Of a stretch of DNA of 6,388 bases, positions 1 to 5,812 are shown one piece after another. The notes below the pieces were generated by a model. It was not told the origin of the DNA. It was given only the letters and a program-made list of their open reading frames with translations, and made no database searches. Where the stretch lies: positions 1-6,388 of the forward strand of contig CAKARF010000052.1 of NCBI GenBank assembly GCA_916720465.1. The letters run 5' to 3'. Position numbers and translations under genes: made by a program. The DNA comes from an uncultured Atopobium sp. Lineage in GTDB: Bacteria; Actinomycetota; Coriobacteriia; Coriobacteriales; Atopobiaceae. Numbering within the stretch: position 1 is the stretch's first letter; each line of letters begins with the position of its first letter.

Positions 1-26
1 TTTGGATTCTCTTGTGAGCTTAACCA

Positions 27-3000
27 CTATCTCACCTGGCCTCGGCCATTGGAAACGTGGTAAATTGCAGCAGTTTCTTTCTTAAGCAACGCTACAAACA
101 CTGCAAGAACTGCGCCAGAAGCAAAGAAACCAAAGACACTCAAAAGTGGAATGATAAGCGCAGAGGACACCTGCTGTGGGGCAGCGGACTGCTTATTTGA
201 GTATTCAGTTGGCGGAAGGTGCTTCTCGTCAGAGTTGTTATCTGCAGTCTTGTTCTCAAATGGAGCCTTTGTAACCTCCTCACCAGCACTCGTAGCGGTG
301 GTCGAGAAAGTTTCATGTGCAGCTGGAGATGAAGGATCTTGAGCTGGCACGTTTGTAGCTGTGGAATTTGTCCTGCTGAAAATGTCTCCAGATGGCTGGG
401 TATTCTCGCCAGAAGGTTTCTGATTAATAAGCGAGAAAAGCGTGCCGGAGTCGTTGGTGTAGTAAAGGTTGCCCTCAAAGTCTGCAATAACCGACGACGT
501 GGTGTAGTTCTGATGGTCTTTATCAGGAGTGTAAATCTGAGCTGCTCGGCCAGAACCCAGCTTGTAGACCCATACACCACCAGGTAGGCCGTTTACGGTG
601 AAGTACGCATAGGTACCGTTTTGCTGAACAGAAACAAGAGGCGTGCTCTGAGACTTACCCTTTCCAGCACGAGCCTGGTCAGTCACCGTAAAGGTGTCCA
701 GAGAAATGACGGAGATTGTTCCGTAGCCCTCAGCATCAACGCCGTTTACAAAGACGTTAGAGCCGCTGATTGTTGGCGTAGAGGTAGACTCAGCTGCAAA
801 TTTGACCTGCTTCTCCTCAACAAGAGAAGAGCCATTTCTTCTAATCAGATGCAGCGTACCGTCATTTCTGGTTACCGTAAGATAGGTTCCGTTACCGTTT
901 TGATCAACGGAGACAGGAACAATACCAGCGCGGATTGGTGAGCCAAGATTAAGCTCGGCCTCAATGGCACCAGTTGCTCCGCTGATAAGCCTGACAGAGG
1001 AGGACTCGTCGCCAATCATAAAGTCAGAGCCAGAAGCCGCTGCGCCAGACCAGTAATAACCTGAAGGCTGACCAGAGGTTGCTCCAGGAATGTTTGCAGG
1101 TTGTGCGTTCTGCTTCCAGCGAAGCGCGCCAGTCGTAGCATCAACAGCAATCATGTAGCCACCAGCTGCGTCAAATCCACTCATCTTGGTAAACTCTGCC
1201 AAGATGGTGCCGTTATTAACCGTCAGACTAGAAACAGATTGCAGCGCGTTGGTGCTATCCAGCGGTTCTGTCTTCCAGATGCACTCCATAGTTGTTGCCG
1301 AAAATGCGGTAAGACATCCGTCATCGGTAGCAACAACAATCATGCCATTAACGTAGAGTGGACGTGCAAAGTACGAGACCTTAGAGCCAATTTGTGCCTC
1401 AGCAATAAGGCTACCCGTTGCAGCATCAACTGCTTTAAGGGTAGAGCCACTCACGTAATAGATTACGTCTTTAACAATAACCTGGTCAGAAACAAATCCA
1501 GGTGCATTTTGAGTTCCCTCAGTAACACTCCAGCGCAAAGAGGCAGAGTTAATTGGGGTGCTCTGAGTAGTGGTGGAACCATTTCCACTACCAAAACCAC
1601 TCCAGGATGCTTCGTAGTTAGGGTGCTCGGCAAATGGATTGATGACCAACTCATTTTGAGGAGTTGGAATGGAGCTATCCTGACCACCATATGTCCAGGT
1701 AATGGTAGTGTTTTCGTCCAAGGTAACGTTATTTGCCATCTTGTCCGAAAGCTGACCGTTCACAAAGAACTGCCACCACTTATAGGCGCCATTAACCTGA
1801 GCTGTTGCAAGTGTCAAACCCTGTGCAGGAGACGTGATAGAAGACAGATAACCACCCGCAGCATCGTAGGTAAGGCCATTATTCTTCAGGTAGTCATACG
1901 TTACCTTGTCAGCAGTGGTACCCTTACGAACTTCAATAGTCTGCGTAGGAGCCCAGTACTGAGGCTTACCGTCTTTATCAAGACCCACCACAGAAAGAGT
2001 GACGGAAACAAGCTGGGTTGGATCAGGAGCTGGCTGTGGAGCTTGCTCGCCCTTCTCGCCCGCCACGGTAAAGGTGGCAGAGACCTTCTGATTAGTAAGA
2101 GCCTGGAACTGCTCATTATCTGGATACAAGCTTGCATAGCGAGAATAACGTGCACTTGAAAGAAGCGCAGAAACCGTAACAGAAGTGTTGTACTCAGGAG
2201 TCTGTGCTAGAACAAGATTCTCGTTCTGAATGATTGTTGGCTGAGAAGAGCTGTAGGTGCGCGCCTGATCAGCAGGGCCCATGGGGTCATACGTTGGGAA
2301 CTCGGAAGGCACAATGCCACTTGCGGTCTTATCGGTATTGTTAACATCATAAGACCAGGTTAAAGAGCCGTCTGCGGCACGATAGAACTTGTTTGGTGTA
2401 GCCAGAGACTCAGAAACGCTGTCCTGTTTATCCTGCTGACCAGAAGGAGTAGCAAGCGCATCCCAGAAATGAGCCTTTGACTCATTCATCAAAGCAAGCT
2501 CCGCATCAATGTCAGCTTGATTCAGGGGGCTTACCGTAACCGTTAGCGTCTTAGAGACTGTTACCTCAGGATTCTCCTTATCAGTAACGGTCAGAGTGAT
2601 GTCTACCTGCTGCGCAGAAGCAGAAGGTAGAGGCTGGTACACCGTTCCTCTATAGCCATTGAACGTAATAGCAGCATTGGAGGAAGTGTACGTAAACTGA
2701 TAGCGCTTTCCGTCCAGACCAAAGTTCTTTGGCGTAGGCATCTGCAGGTCGTCTGTAACCGCCTGAGCATTAATGGAGTGATTGGTATACACATCTTTAA
2801 TACTTGATGCCGAGAAACGCCTGTTAATACGCCTCAACAGATTATTCTGTGCATCGGTAATAGCCGAAGGATCTCCGGGAACCGTTATGGTAAAGGTTTT
2901 CTGATAGCTTGTCTGAGGAGCGTCTGAGCTGCTCAAAGAGACATTTGCAGTCAGCGTTACCTGCTTATCACGAATACCGCGGGTAACTGTTGCCTTATAA

Positions 3001-3854
3001 GGCTCAGTGCCATATCCATCAATGCGAACGACAGAGGTATCTGAGCTAGTCCAAGTGACCTTAGACCATGAAAGTTGGTTTCCATCTGCTGAAATAAGCT
3101 TATGTGGAAGGGTAAAGTCTGAAGTTACTGAAGATTCATTCTGTTCTGCCGCGTATGATGGCGCAAGGTTTTGAGATACGTCAGCAAGTTGCGCCTGAGA
3201 TTTTGCCTCATCCCAAGGAATTAAAACATTGCAGGTATATTGGACGGTCTTTCCATCTTTAGAAAGTTCAAAGGTAACTTTTGCCTGACGGAGGATAAGA
3301 GTGCTTCTCTGGTTAGTAAAACCGGCCGCATCCATCCAGAAGTACTCAATAGAACCATTAGTCGCAAAATCAGTAGAAATGCCTGCGCGAGCATATGAGG
3401 CTGTCGAAGACATCTGAACAGATGCCACTCTAACGTTAACCTCTCCAGCACCAATGCGACGCAGCTCTTCTGCAACCATAGTGTTGAGGTTAGTGTCTAC
3501 ACCATAACGAGGTTTTGGCTTATAGAAGGAATTGGTCAGTGTTTCTACTGCCTGGTCCAGTGTTTTGTGTGGATAGTCAGTCTCATTAGTGGTTGCATCA
3601 ACGCCAGGACCTGTTTCTTCAGAGGTTGTGGCTGCGCCAGCTGTAGCGTCTGCTGCGCCAGAAGTGGCGGCTACCGTACCAGAAGTAGCTTCCGTACCAG
3701 AAGCGTTATCCTGAGCAGTAAGGGCAGTTTCTGCTGAGGAGGTTGCAGTAACAGTAGTGGTCAACTCCCCCGCTGCTTCTGCGAATGCAGGAGCTGGTAA
3801 GAGCGCAAACACTAAGAGTATGGAGAAAAGGCTATTGAGCGCCTTTTTAAACAT
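27..3854 (-). CDS. Large membrane-anchored surface protein: Ig-like modules, DUF4430 domain and PQQ-type beta-propeller
   Basis: This is an exported protein of 1275 residues with no assigned function. Residues 1-25 are a signal peptide (FKK, a hydrophobic core, then AFA|E). Residues 27-91 are rich in Thr, Ser and Ala. Residues 92-600 look like three degenerate helix-plus-Ig modules of the atrophied bacterial Ig type, with helices near 92-115, 328-347 and 445-469. Strand motifs such as WTSSD, VTLTA and FTITV follow the first two helices. Residues 616-724 match DUF4430 (transcobalamin-like C-terminal), with the core KWWQFFVNG and final TITWTYGG. Residues 770-1144 form a PQQ/WD40-like propeller with blades such as LKAVDAATGSL and MIAVDATTGALRWK. 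A polar linker leads to a membrane helix near 1231-1257, then KK and a short tail. The ATG start is preferred to an in-frame TTG six codons upstream because GGAAGGA lies 9 bases before it. Adhesion or ligand binding is plausible, but only an inference. Confidence 0.9.
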   Translation of the reverse strand: MFKKALNSLFSILLVFALLPAPAFAEAAGELTTTVTATSSAETALTAQDNASGTEATSGTVAATSGAADATAGAATTSEETGPGVDATTNETDYPHKTLDQAVETLTNSFYKPKPRYGVDTNLNTMVAEELRRIGAGEVNVRVASVQMSSTASYARAGISTDFATNGSIEYFWMDAAGFTNQRSTLILRQAKVTFELSKDGKTVQYTCNVLIPWDEAKSQAQLADVSQNLAPSYAAEQNESSVTSDFTLPHKLISADGNQLSWSKVTWTSSDTSVVRIDGYGTEPYKATVTRGIRDKQVTLTANVSLSSSDAPQTSYQKTFTITVPGDPSAITDAQNNLLRRINRRFSASSIKDVYTNHSINAQAVTDDLQMPTPKNFGLDGKRYQFTYTSSNAAITFNGYRGTVYQPLPSASAQQVDITLTVTDKENPEVTVSKTLTVTVSPLNQADIDAELALMNESKAHFWDALATPSGQQDKQDSVSESLATPNKFYRAADGSLTWSYDVNNTDKTASGIVPSEFPTYDPMGPADQARTYSSSQPTIIQNENLVLAQTPEYNTSVTVSALLSSARYSRYASLYPDNEQFQALTNQKVSATFTVAGEKGEQAPQPAPDPTQLVSVTLSVVGLDKDGKPQYWAPTQTIEVRKGTTADKVTYDYLKNNGLTYDAAGGYLSSITSPAQGLTLATAQVNGAYKWWQFFVNGQLSDKMANNVTLDENTTITWTYGGQDSSIPTPQNELVINPFAEHPNYEASWSGFGSGNGSTTTQSTPINSASLRWSVTEGTQNAPGFVSDQVIVKDVIYYVSGSTLKAVDAATGSLIAEAQIGSKVSYFARPLYVNGMIVVATDDGCLTAFSATTMECIWKTEPLDSTNALQSVSSLTVNNGTILAEFTKMSGFDAAGGYMIAVDATTGALRWKQNAQPANIPGATSGQPSGYYWSGAAASGSDFMIGDESSSVRLISGATGAIEAELNLGSPIRAGIVPVSVDQNGNGTYLTVTRNDGTLHLIRRNGSSLVEEKQVKFAAESTSTPTISGSNVFVNGVDAEGYGTISVISLDTFTVTDQARAGKGKSQSTPLVSVQQNGTYAYFTVNGLPGGVWVYKLGSGRAAQIYTPDKDHQNYTTSSVIADFEGNLYYTNDSGTLFSLINQKPSGENTQPSGDIFSRTNSTATNVPAQDPSSPAAHETFSTTATSAGEEVTKAPFENKTADNNSDEKHLPPTEYSNKQSAAPQQVSSALIIPLLSVFGFFASGAVLAVFVALLKKETAAIYHVSNGRGQVR
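84..164 (-). other. C-terminal transmembrane segment of the surface protein
   Basis: About 27 hydrophobic residues (SALIIPLLSVFGFF and following) end in LLKK, which fits an outside-to-inside stop-transfer helix. The tail after it is about 17 residues, longer than the few basic residues usual in sortase substrates. I infer a plain membrane anchor. Confidence 0.8.
204..218 (-). other. LPPTE motif, possible non-canonical sortase-like signal
   Basis: The residues LPPTE lie about 13 residues before the C-terminal membrane helix. They resemble LPxTG, but Gly is replaced by Glu. The spacing to the helix and the long cytoplasmic tail are not typical of sortase substrates. It may be coincidence in a polar linker. 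Confidence 0.25.
423..1550 (-). other. PQQ-like beta-propeller domain of the surface protein
   Basis: Repeated blade motifs of the form [x]VDATTG[x]LxW and [x]VxGxxxVATDDGxLTAFSA cover about 375 residues, consistent with a six- to eight-bladed propeller. Residues that would make it a quinoprotein dehydrogenase are not evident. In BamB-like proteins and many surface proteins this fold is a binding scaffold, and I read it that way here. Confidence 0.75.
1683..2009 (-). other. DUF4430 (transcobalamin C-terminal-like) domain
   Basis: About 109 residues begin with VSVTLSVVG and include an IEVRKGTTADKV strand-turn, GGYLSSI, and the characteristic KWWQFFVNGQ core. The domain ends with an ITWTYGG strand. 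DUF4430 domains occur in bacterial surface proteins and resemble the C-terminal domain of cobalamin carriers. Whether this copy binds a corrinoid cannot be told from sequence. Confidence 0.75.
3624..3704 (-). repeat. Imperfect 7-residue repeats, SGTxAAT type
   Basis: The units SGTEAT, SGTVAAT, SGAADAT and AGAATTS follow one another just after the signal peptide. In the DNA, CCAG starts at 3637, 3658, 3679 and 3697 on the plus strand, giving steps of 21, 21 and 18 bases. The last three copies extend to CCAGAAG. The stretch is probably a flexible, possibly glycosylated stalk. Confidence 0.6.
3780..3854 (-). other. Signal peptide of the surface protein
   Basis: The N-terminus MFKKALNSLF is basic, followed by the hydrophobic run SILLVFALLPAPAF. 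The AFA|EAAG junction after residue 25 obeys the -3/-1 small-residue rule for signal peptidase I. There is no lipobox Cys, so the protein is not itself an Lgt substrate despite lying next to lgt. Confidence 0.85.
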
Positions 3855-3858
3855 GCTT

Positions 3859-4674
3859 CTAATTCCTTCCAACTTGTGGTGAGTTTAGCCTTCTTGCCAA
3901 AACAAGCACCACAATTCCAAATACAACTAAAGGCAGACTGAGCAACTGTCCCATGGTAATAAAACTGCCAAAGAGATAGCCAAGCTGCTCGTCAGGAACA
4001 CGGACAAATTCCACGACAAACCTAAAAATGCCATACAGCATCAAAAACGTTCCAATGAACGTTCCTTGTGGACGAGGAGGGTACTTCCTAGAAAGGATGT
4101 ACAAAATAGCAAACATCACAAGGCCCTCGAGAAGTGCTTCGTAGAGCTGAGAAGGATGACGGTAAACCGCTCCTCCTGTCTCAAACATAACTCCCCAAGG
4201 CAGATCAGTTGGCTTTCCCCAAAGCTCACCGTTAATGAAGTTTGCGCAACGTCCAAAGAAAAGACCAAGTGGCGCACCAATAACTCCCAGGTCACAGATG
4301 GTAGGGATAGAAAGACCCGATGCCTTACAGACAATAGATCCGCCAATAACAGCTCCTACGAGGCCTCCATGAAAGCTCATACCGCCTTGGCTTAGGGCAA
4401 ATGCGTCAAGTGGATGAGCTACGTAATAACCCGCACCGTAGAAAATTACGTAGAACAGACGGGCGCCTACAATAACGCCAAACGAGATGCCTACCATCAA
4501 ATTAAGCACGTCATCAAGGGTAACGTTAAGCTTCCAGCGCTGAGCAGTTCTGTACATAACTACGCCAGCAAGCACAAAGCCCACGAGATATGCCAGACCA
4601 TACCACCTGATAGACAGCGGACCCAGTGAAAGCGCTACTGGGTTTAATGAATGATAAAAAGCATCAAGCCACAC
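3859..4674 (-). CDS. lgt: Prolipoprotein diacylglyceryl transferase
   Basis: Lgt transfers diacylglycerol from phosphatidylglycerol to the lipobox cysteine of prolipoproteins, the first step of lipoprotein maturation, in the cytoplasmic membrane. The 271-residue length and several hydrophobic segments fit the family. Visible motifs are IRWYGLAYLVGF (22-33), MSFHGG (99-104), the signature GRCANFINGELWG (141-153), HPSQLYEALLEG (173-184) and FRFVVEFVRVPD (217-228). His102, Arg142, Asn145, Glu150, Arg218 and Glu222 are the likely equivalents of the E. coli active-site residues. The start is GTG, with AGGA 6 bases upstream. It begins 21 bases after the dcd stop and ends 4 bases before the surface protein gene, so it probably sits in the middle of an operon. 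No truncation is seen. Confidence 0.97.
   Translation of the reverse strand: MWLDAFYHSLNPVALSLGPLSIRWYGLAYLVGFVLAGVVMYRTAQRWKLNVTLDDVLNLMVGISFGVIVGARLFYVIFYGAGYYVAHPLDAFALSQGGMSFHGGLVGAVIGGSIVCKASGLSIPTICDLGVIGAPLGLFFGRCANFINGELWGKPTDLPWGVMFETGGAVYRHPSQLYEALLEGLVMFAILYILSRKYPPRPQGTFIGTFLMLYGIFRFVVEFVRVPDEQLGYLFGSFITMGQLLSLPLVVFGIVVLVLARRLNSPQVGRN
3864..3870 (-). promoter_or_regulatory. Ribosome binding site of the surface protein gene, inside the end of lgt
   Basis: GGAAGGA stands 9 bases before the ATG at 3854 and lies within the last codons of lgt. lgt stops only 4 bases before that ATG. This arrangement suggests translational coupling, and it argues against the in-frame TTG at 3872, which would overlap this site. 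Confidence 0.7.
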
Positions 4675-4680
4675 AATACG

Positions 4681-4684
4681 TCCT
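4681..4684 (-). promoter_or_regulatory. Ribosome binding site of lgt
   Basis: AGGA, within GTAGGACG, lies 6 bases before the GTG start. It supports a non-ATG start for lgt and fits in the 21-base gap after dcd. Confidence 0.6.
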
Positions 4685-4695
4685 ACTTACTAAAA

Positions 4696-5253
4696 CTACT
4701 TTGAAAGAACATGCGAAGGAGTTGCGCCACGCTGGCCCTGATAATGGCTGCCAAGATGCTCGCAGCCATAAGGACGCTCAACAGGAGAACTCATGCGCTC
4801 AAAGGAAAGCTGACCAATCCTCATGCCAGGGTGCAAAATGATTGGAAGGTTAGCAACGTTAGAAAGCTCCAGTGTAAGCTCTCCGTCCCAACCTGGATCA
4901 ACATAGCCTGCAGTTGAGTGAATCATAAGGCCCAGGCGTCCCAAGGTGGACTTACCTTCAAGCTTACCGAGGATATCGTCAGGAATAGCAATGCGCTCAA
5001 GCGTAGTACCAAGCGCAAACTGACCAGGATGAAGGACAAAAACCTCTCCCTCAGGAACATCAATTGACTCAGTAAGACCCTCTTGGGCTACAAGTGGATC
5101 AATTGAGGTATGCGTAGAATTGCGGAAGATTCTAAAGTTTGAGCCAAGACACACGTCAACCGATGCAGGCTGCACGTTTTTCTCGCATAAAGGCTCAATA
5201 ACGATACGACCAGCTGCAATCTCTGCTTTAATGTCGCGATCAGAAAGAACCAC
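4696..5253 (-). CDS. dcd: dCTP deaminase, probably the bifunctional dUMP-forming type
   Basis: Dcd deaminates dCTP to supply uracil nucleotides for dTMP synthesis. The 185-residue protein runs from MVLSDRDIKAEI to a C-terminal YQGQRGATPS that closes over the nucleotide. The core GKSTLGRLGLMIHSTAGYVD (100-119) and the following LELSNVANLP hold Ser102, Arg106, Ala115 and Glu129, which match E. coli Ser111, Arg115, Ala124 and Glu138 with a constant offset of nine. HSTAGY replaces the HVTAHR of the E. coli dUTP-forming enzyme and resembles the mycobacterial and methanococcal bifunctional deaminase-dUTPases, so I infer dUMP as the product. The GTG start at 5253 gives the family N-terminus and has AAAGGTGG 5 bases upstream. 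A TTG at 5280 would add nine residues foreign to the family. It is the first gene of the likely dcd-lgt-surface protein operon. Confidence 0.96.
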   Translation of the reverse strand: MVLSDRDIKAEIAAGRIVIEPLCEKNVQPASVDVCLGSNFRIFRNSTHTSIDPLVAQEGLTESIDVPEGEVFVLHPGQFALGTTLERIAIPDDILGKLEGKSTLGRLGLMIHSTAGYVDPGWDGELTLELSNVANLPIILHPGMRIGQLSFERMSSPVERPYGCEHLGSHYQGQRGATPSHVLSK

Positions 5254-5258
5254 AACGT

Positions 5259-5266
5259 CCACCTTT
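5259..5266 (-). promoter_or_regulatory. Ribosome binding site that sets the dcd start
   Basis: AAAGGTGG lies 5 bases before the GTG at 5253. It favours that codon over the upstream in-frame TTG (5280) and the GTG at 5262, which lies inside the site. Confidence 0.65.
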
Positions 5267-5273
5267 CTTACGT

Positions 5274-5287
5274 CATACAAATGTATG
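5274..5287. promoter_or_regulatory. Small palindrome upstream of dcd, possible operator
   Basis: CATACA and TGTATG are perfect 6-base arms around a 2-base AT-rich centre, ending about 20 bases before the dcd start. Its size and place would suit a dimeric regulator or a leader hairpin, but no known operator is recognised and chance is possible. Confidence 0.3.
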
Positions 5288-5308
5288 GTCAGAAAACCTA
5301 GTTATCCG

Positions 5309-5336
5309 TTTATATAAAATATCACGCCCTACACAA
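5309..5336 (-). promoter_or_regulatory. Candidate promoter for the dcd operon (weak)
   Basis: On the minus strand, TATAAA (5314-5309) follows TTGTGT (5336-5331) at a 16-base spacing, about 55 bases before the dcd start. The -10 is reasonable, but the -35 matches the consensus at only three positions. It overlaps the terminator-like hairpin. A promoter is expected in this gap, but its exact place is a guess. Confidence 0.25.
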
Positions 5337-5356
5337 TAATGTGCGGGACGTGATAT
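5311..5356 (-). terminator. Terminator-like hairpin between nfu and dcd
   Basis: The arms ATATCACG (5319-5326) and CGTGATAT (5349-5356) pair perfectly. Inside them CCC pairs with GGG and CAC with GTG around an AATAAT loop, with one or two bulged bases. On the minus strand the stem runs into TTTTATAT, which fits a Rho-independent terminator about 130 bases after the nfu stop. The plus-strand side lacks a T run. Confidence 0.55.
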
Positions 5357-5380
5357 ATAAAATTTGTAAATACGCAGGTC

Positions 5381-5400
5381 AGTTATGGTTCACCACAACT
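5381..5400 (-). other. Hairpin in the nfu-dcd gap
   Basis: In minus-strand RNA, AGUUGUGG and CCAUAACU form an 8-pair stem with one G-U pair, closed by the four-base loop UGAA. No T run follows, so it is not a terminator alone. It may be part of the nfu 3' untranslated region or of a small RNA. Confidence 0.4.
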
Positions 5401-5405
5401 TCTCT

Positions 5406-5426
5406 GCATAAAAAACACGTTTATGC
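5406..5426 (-). other. Second hairpin in the nfu-dcd gap
   Basis: GCATAAA and TTTATGC are perfect 7-base arms around a 7-base loop. It lies directly before the UGAA-loop hairpin in the direction of transcription. It is AT-rich and weak alone, and is noted because three stem-loops occur within about 110 bases. Confidence 0.35.
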
Positions 5427-5484
5427 GTATGAAACTACGTACCGAAACGCACCAAATGTTCACTTTTTGGCGCTGAGCGGCAAT

Positions 5485-5721
5485 TTACAGCATTGCAGGC
5501 TGAACGCGCTTAACGCCAGGAACATGCTCAATCAGGATGCGCTCAATACCCTCAGACATGTCATATGCAGACATAGGGCATCCAGCGCAAGAGCCAGTCA
5601 TCTCAAGCGTAACGGTGCCGTCATCACTTACATCGATAAGCTCAACGTCGCCGCCGTCGGTCTGAAGGCTCTGGCGAATAACATCAAGGGTTGCATTCAA
5701 AAGGTCACGATTAATGGCCAT
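5485..5721 (-). CDS. NifU C-terminal-type iron-sulfur scaffold protein (Nfu)
   Basis: This 78-residue protein is a complete stand-alone NifU C-terminal domain, the family that carries a transient iron-sulfur cluster and passes it to target enzymes. The core LQTDGGDVELIDV (19-31) and the motif GSCAGCP (43-49) place the CxxC ligands at Cys45 and Cys48. VPGVKRVQP near the end is also typical. No N-terminal A-type or IscU-like domain is attached, and none is needed for short Nfu proteins. The ATG start has AGGAG 5 bases upstream. It follows the U32-family gene by about 90 bases and is followed by a terminator-like hairpin, so it may be last in its transcript. The main cluster assembly genes are not in the window. 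Confidence 0.93.
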   Translation of the reverse strand: MAINRDLLNATLDVIRQSLQTDGGDVELIDVSDDGTVTLEMTGSCAGCPMSAYDMSEGIERILIEHVPGVKRVQPAML

Positions 5722-5726
5722 GTTTG

Positions 5727-5731
5727 CTCCT
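5727..5731 (-). promoter_or_regulatory. Ribosome binding site of the Nfu gene
   Basis: AGGAG ends 5 bases before the ATG at 5721. The strong match supports this start and the short 78-residue product. Confidence 0.7.
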
Positions 5732-5747
5732 ACTCAAATCTACTTAA

Positions 5748-5761
5748 AGCGCGTCCGCGCT
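5748..5761. promoter_or_regulatory. GC-rich palindrome between the U32-family gene and the Nfu gene
   Basis: AGCGCG and CGCGCT are perfect arms around a 2-base centre. In minus-strand RNA this would fold as a 5-pair stem with a GGAC loop, followed by only UUUAAG. It could be a weak terminator for the U32-family gene, a leader hairpin for nfu or an operator. The sequence does not decide. Confidence 0.3.
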
Positions 5762-5812
5762 CATGACTTACAACAAAGGTATCCTACCCAAAATTTCAAA
5801 CTTATTTCTTGC

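Noticed and set aside
14..35. Inverted repeat GTGAG/CTCAC at the end of the surface protein gene
   Set aside because: The arms are only 5 bases, the loop is 12 bases and no T run follows in the direction of transcription. It is not convincing as a terminator.
423..1550. Quinoprotein (PQQ-dependent) dehydrogenase
   Set aside because: The blades resemble PQQ repeats, but they sit in a long adhesin-like protein without recognisable dehydrogenase active-site features. The fold is more likely a scaffold.
1101..2159. 352-codon open frame on the plus strand
   Set aside because: It lies wholly antisense to the surface protein gene. Its translation is rich in Cys, Arg and Ser without domain or membrane pattern, and the opposite strand encodes clear domains.
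4066..4395. Plus-strand open frame across lgt
   Set aside because: It is antisense to the conserved Lgt signature motifs, and its translation resembles no protein family I recognise.
5341..5766. Plus-strand open frame of 141 codons
   Set aside because: It starts inside the terminator-like hairpin and runs antisense through the whole Nfu gene. Its composition is not protein-like, and I see no convincing ribosome binding site.
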